Assembly: GCF_964355755.1 (NCBI RefSeq)
Contig: NC_092670.1
Location: 8,555,201 to 8,619,200 of the forward strand
Source: Antedon mediterranea
Lineage: Eukaryota; Echinodermata; Crinoidea; Comatulida; Antedonidae
Reading direction: 5' to 3'
Length of the DNA: 64,000 nucleotides
This document shows, in pieces, positions 61,101-64,000 of the stretch; position 1 is the stretch's first letter; the number at the start of each line of letters is the position of its first letter. The position numbers and the translations under genes are program-made. The notes beneath the pieces are model-generated. The model was given only the letters and a program-made list of their open reading frames with translations, made no database searches and had not been told where the DNA came from.

Positions 61101-61355
61101 ATAACGAAGTTTCTTGCACATCTACAGCTACAGGTCAATCTTTTGACAAAGTTATACAATCTTATGTTGACATGGATGAGAGATATGCGACGCACAAAAA
61201 TCCGGGAAAGAAAGAAGAATAACAAAGAAGATGAAAAAAAAGATATTTACAATCACAAGGGTTATCCGCAACTTAAAGTTGCGGATAACCAAAAATGTTG
61301 ATCTCATACAATAACAAGGAGTTATCCGCTTGGTATACCAAGCGGATAACTAATA
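58186..61355. mobile_element. Nested pair of Helitron-like elements
   Basis: The outer left end is hairpin AACTCGTCA-CTT-TGACGAGTT (58195-58215) followed by AGTTATCCGC (58216). The inner left end is a similar hairpin near 59715-59737 followed by GGTTATCCGC (59740). On the right come an inner hairpin built from GGTTATCCGCAACTT (61260-61290) and then an outer one built from AGTTATCCGCTTGGTA (61320-61351, a perfect 32-bp palindrome). The bodies are about 1.5 kb each, similar throughout, and carry repeated TGACGTCA and CGCGTGCGCGCGTAAC blocks. The pair interrupts the second copy of the segmental duplication: the uninterrupted copy 1 reads AATAGATAACAG at the site. There is no coding capacity. Class is inferred from end structure. 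Confidence 0.65.
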
Positions 61356-61441
61356 ACAGTTTAGTAAAGATACTGTATGTATGTACTATTTTTGTTGATA
61401 ATCAAACACCATTATCAACTAATGTTGTATCTTCACAGATA

Positions 61442-63823
61442 ATGGAGTCAAGAATACGTCATTATATGCTAAGAGAAGGAGTTAGGCAAGAAACTATTGA
61501 TGCCCTTCAAGACGAAAAAGTTAGTGAATAAACATTTAAATTCAATGTGTATTAATTAATTAATTTACTATGCCTCCAGTAGTTTGTAATATATACAATA
61601 TGTCAGGTACTTTGCTTCCAATCCTTTCACTGCGTACCCAGTGTAATATGCTGATGCTATAGTTATTTTGAATACCACCTGTACATGATTACTATACAGT
61701 AATAAACAACTTAATTTGCATCATATGAAGTCTGTATCAATTCATTACAGTAGCAAATATTTTCCCTAAGACTGAACTGCTTAAAAAATAATTGTTTTAA
61801 ATTTTGCCTACCTACCAGTACATGTCACCCTCTCTATATTTTTTCTGACTAATTTAAGTTACTTGCAATTCTTGAAAAAAACTTGTTCTTGGACATAGAA
61901 GGACTTGCATCAGAGATCCACGTTACAGCCTAATCAACTGCTCCCCCTGTCTGGGACTGGCTAACCAACCAGTCCCAGCTTGCATTCCTTTTGAGAGTAG
62001 ACATTTCAACATAATGGTGCAAACTAAATCCTATGTTCAGAAATTGTGCTACTGTACATTGATTTATTCATTGAGTCGATCCGGAGAATGGCGTTGGTAA
62101 AAAATGAAAACGCACCTAAAATCTTGTTCACATCCAATGCCTGTCAAAAATTAAATTTGCGCTAAAACTAGAAAATTCCTAATGGAGTCTTCTGTGGACT
62201 AAGTTCTATCAGTTTAATCAACATTTGGTCAAAATCTGTTCAGTATTTTTGTATTAGTAATCTTACTAACAGACAAATAAAGCAGGGTGATGCAGTAACC
62301 TCCATTGTAAACATGGTTATTCTTTTACAGTTGAATTCTGTTGCTCAGATCAACAAGACATCTGATCAGACACTGTTGAAGACTTATGGACTAAAATCCA
62401 ATGAAATTGAGAACATACGGCGTGGAGTTGAAATGTTTGAATTGCATCACAAAGAAGAAACGGTAAATTGTTCAGATTTCTAGACATTTTTTTTTTATTA
62501 GGCAGTACTACACTGTAGCCTATACTTCTCATATTTTGTTTGTTTTGTCCAGTTACATATTTTCTATACTGTTTTCTTTTTGCTTGGTAAATATTGACAT
62601 TTATTTATTAAATATAAAATATATCATTTAATGAATTATTTATTAATTAGTCTAGTATGTATTGCCTTTCCATTTCATTCCATGTTTATCTTTGACATTT
62701 TTTACACCTACTCTATCAGAATTGTAAAAACTTGATCGAGTAGTTACCTACTGTTTTTCTAAAAAATTATTAAAATATGTTTTGAATAAACGATTATGTT
62801 TTTAACCACAGGAAGATATAAAACCCGAGTCAATTAAGACTGTTGTGTCGAATCCGACTTGGGATCCGACTTTTCAAGAGGCCACCAGCTCTAGAGAAAC
62901 AGAGGTAATGGTTCGTAAGAATGTTTAAATGATCATAAAGTAACAAAGCTACCATTAATAAATAAAATTACCTCTCAGAAATAATGTGATATTGCCATTG
63001 GAATGTGGTGCAGATGCTTCAATGGTAAATTTTCCTGCTATCCATTCATGCAAATTGTACCATGTACATTTTTCTACTACAACCAGATAGATAAAAACTT
63101 GATAAAAATTTTAATAATTTACATTTGTTTATCAGTTGATCTCAAGTTAAGGTTCTCAAAAATTCTTACAAAGATAAAAACAGTGAGAAGTTTGCAAAGC
63201 TACAGTAAATCTGCTATATGAACATGTCCTCAGAGTCGTCATTTTTTTAAGGCTAAATTTGTAATTACTTTGTATACCATTACATAATTTAGCAAATATA
63301 CTGTAAAAATATTAAACTTCATTTTTCTAGTAGTTTAATAGTTCAAGCTTAACCTGGATGATAGATGGTGGTGATATAATGGACAACTGCATCTGAATCT
63401 GACCTTGGAAAGACAGATTAAACAATTAATATCTAAATAGTTGTAATTATGCCAATCACCTATAGTAATTCTATGTACTGTAGTTATGAATTTAACTTTA
63501 GTTGTATCTAAACTAATTTTTTAAATGTTGGAAATTTTGTGTTTACTTTTTATGATTTTAAGGGAGCACATAGCAGTCAGAGACATGAAGATTTCTTAAT
63601 GGGCAGGTGAGTTATTTAATTCTAGACAATAAATTCAAGAAAAATAACGTTTTTAACTTTCCTTATTGGAAAATAAAAATCACAAGAATTTAATTATTGA
63701 ATACCCCTGAATGCTTTGTTTTTTAGAAATATATTGGAAAAGGCTATTGTTGAGGGAAAAGGATTGCAAGAAATTGAAAAAATATGTAGGAATGAACCAC
63801 ACCTTGTGAAAACCATCAATAAG
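61442..63823 (+). CDS. SAM-like domain gene, second (long) copy, partial
   Basis: Exons 61442-61519, 62331-62462, 62812-62904, 63563-63606 and 63727-63823 join in phase and give 148 aa before the window ends (donor AAG|gtatgg at 63823). The N-terminal ~70 residues match copy 1 (MESRIRHYMLREGVRQ; LLKTYGLKSNEIENIRRGVE) and look like a sterile alpha motif, a helical interaction domain. A Ser/Thr/Glu-rich linker follows (VVSNPTWDPTFQEATSSRET). The last visible exon is helical (NILEKAIVEGKGLQEIEKIC), suggesting a second helical module. The acceptor TCTTCACAG just before the ATG means translation could begin further upstream. I cannot name the protein. The Helitron-like insertion lies about 85 bp upstream of the first exon. 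Confidence 0.7.
62905..63562 (+). other. Intron of the SAM-like gene
   Basis: AT-rich intron between donor GAG|gtaatg and acceptor TTTTAAG. The tandem-duplicated homology with copy 1 ends within it, at about 63041. No other feature is seen. Confidence 0.6.
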
Positions 63824-64000
63824 GTATGGCAAATGTATGCATTCACAATTACCAAGAACAAATTGAATTTATTAATTTATTTATGAAACAATATCTATGG
63901 TACCCAAATTATAAAACATATTTAACAAATTATGGTTTATCTGTGATGATTAAAATGAAATTGTGAAAGAATTTCAAAGAAACGGACAGCATTTTTACCT

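Overview
This is an AT-rich animal (eukaryotic) nuclear window. Genes are split into short exons with GT/AG introns, and most of the sequence is introns, transposon remnants, foldback elements and tandem repeats. A DCDC2 orthologue with two doublecortin domains, an intronless rhodopsin-class GPCR, tRNA-derived SINEs, non-LTR retrotransposons and clusters of AGGCCTA suggest a marine invertebrate deuterostome. An echinoderm is my best guess, from general character only. There are no bacterial operons; most long open frames here are chance or repeat-derived, and the real genes had to be rebuilt from splice sites.

Layout. (1) 1-9.95 kb, minus strand: an unrecognised basic/coiled-coil gene with 12 coding exons in this window (about 614 codons, all junction phases consistent), continuing past the left edge. 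Its introns hold several small TA-flanked MITEs, a SINE and hairpins. (2) 10-16.7 kb: a foldback element, then a local duplication of proline-rich exon cassettes, two on plus and at least three on minus, with 90-bp tandem repeats between them. (3) 20.45-21.61 kb, plus: an orphan rhodopsin-like GPCR with its whole coding region in one exon. (4) 23.86-44.96 kb, plus: a DCDC2-type gene, traced exon by exon. Its 13-kb second intron carries a LINE that was itself hit by a TA-flanked DNA transposon, another LINE remnant, a SINE and a Helitron-like element. (5) 45-56.2 kb: intergenic, with a 1.45-kb minisatellite (40-bp unit), two large foldback elements and two LINE 3' ends. (6) 56.4-64 kb, plus: a tandemly duplicated gene with a SAM-like domain. 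A nested pair of Helitron-like elements interrupts the second copy, which runs off the right edge.

Most notable observation. The last DCDC2 exon (from 44194) is open in two frames for more than 200 codons. A 31-nt microexon with strong splice sites (43552-43582) would decide which frame is read. Inclusion gives an acidic Ser/Thr/Glu tail ending at 44831; skipping gives a basic Lys/Pro tail ending at 44934. Both stops lie in the last exon. Next in interest are the Helitron-like elements, whose left-end motif matches the right-end hairpin element by element and so reveals nesting; the inverted proline-rich cassettes; and the duplicated SAM-like gene.
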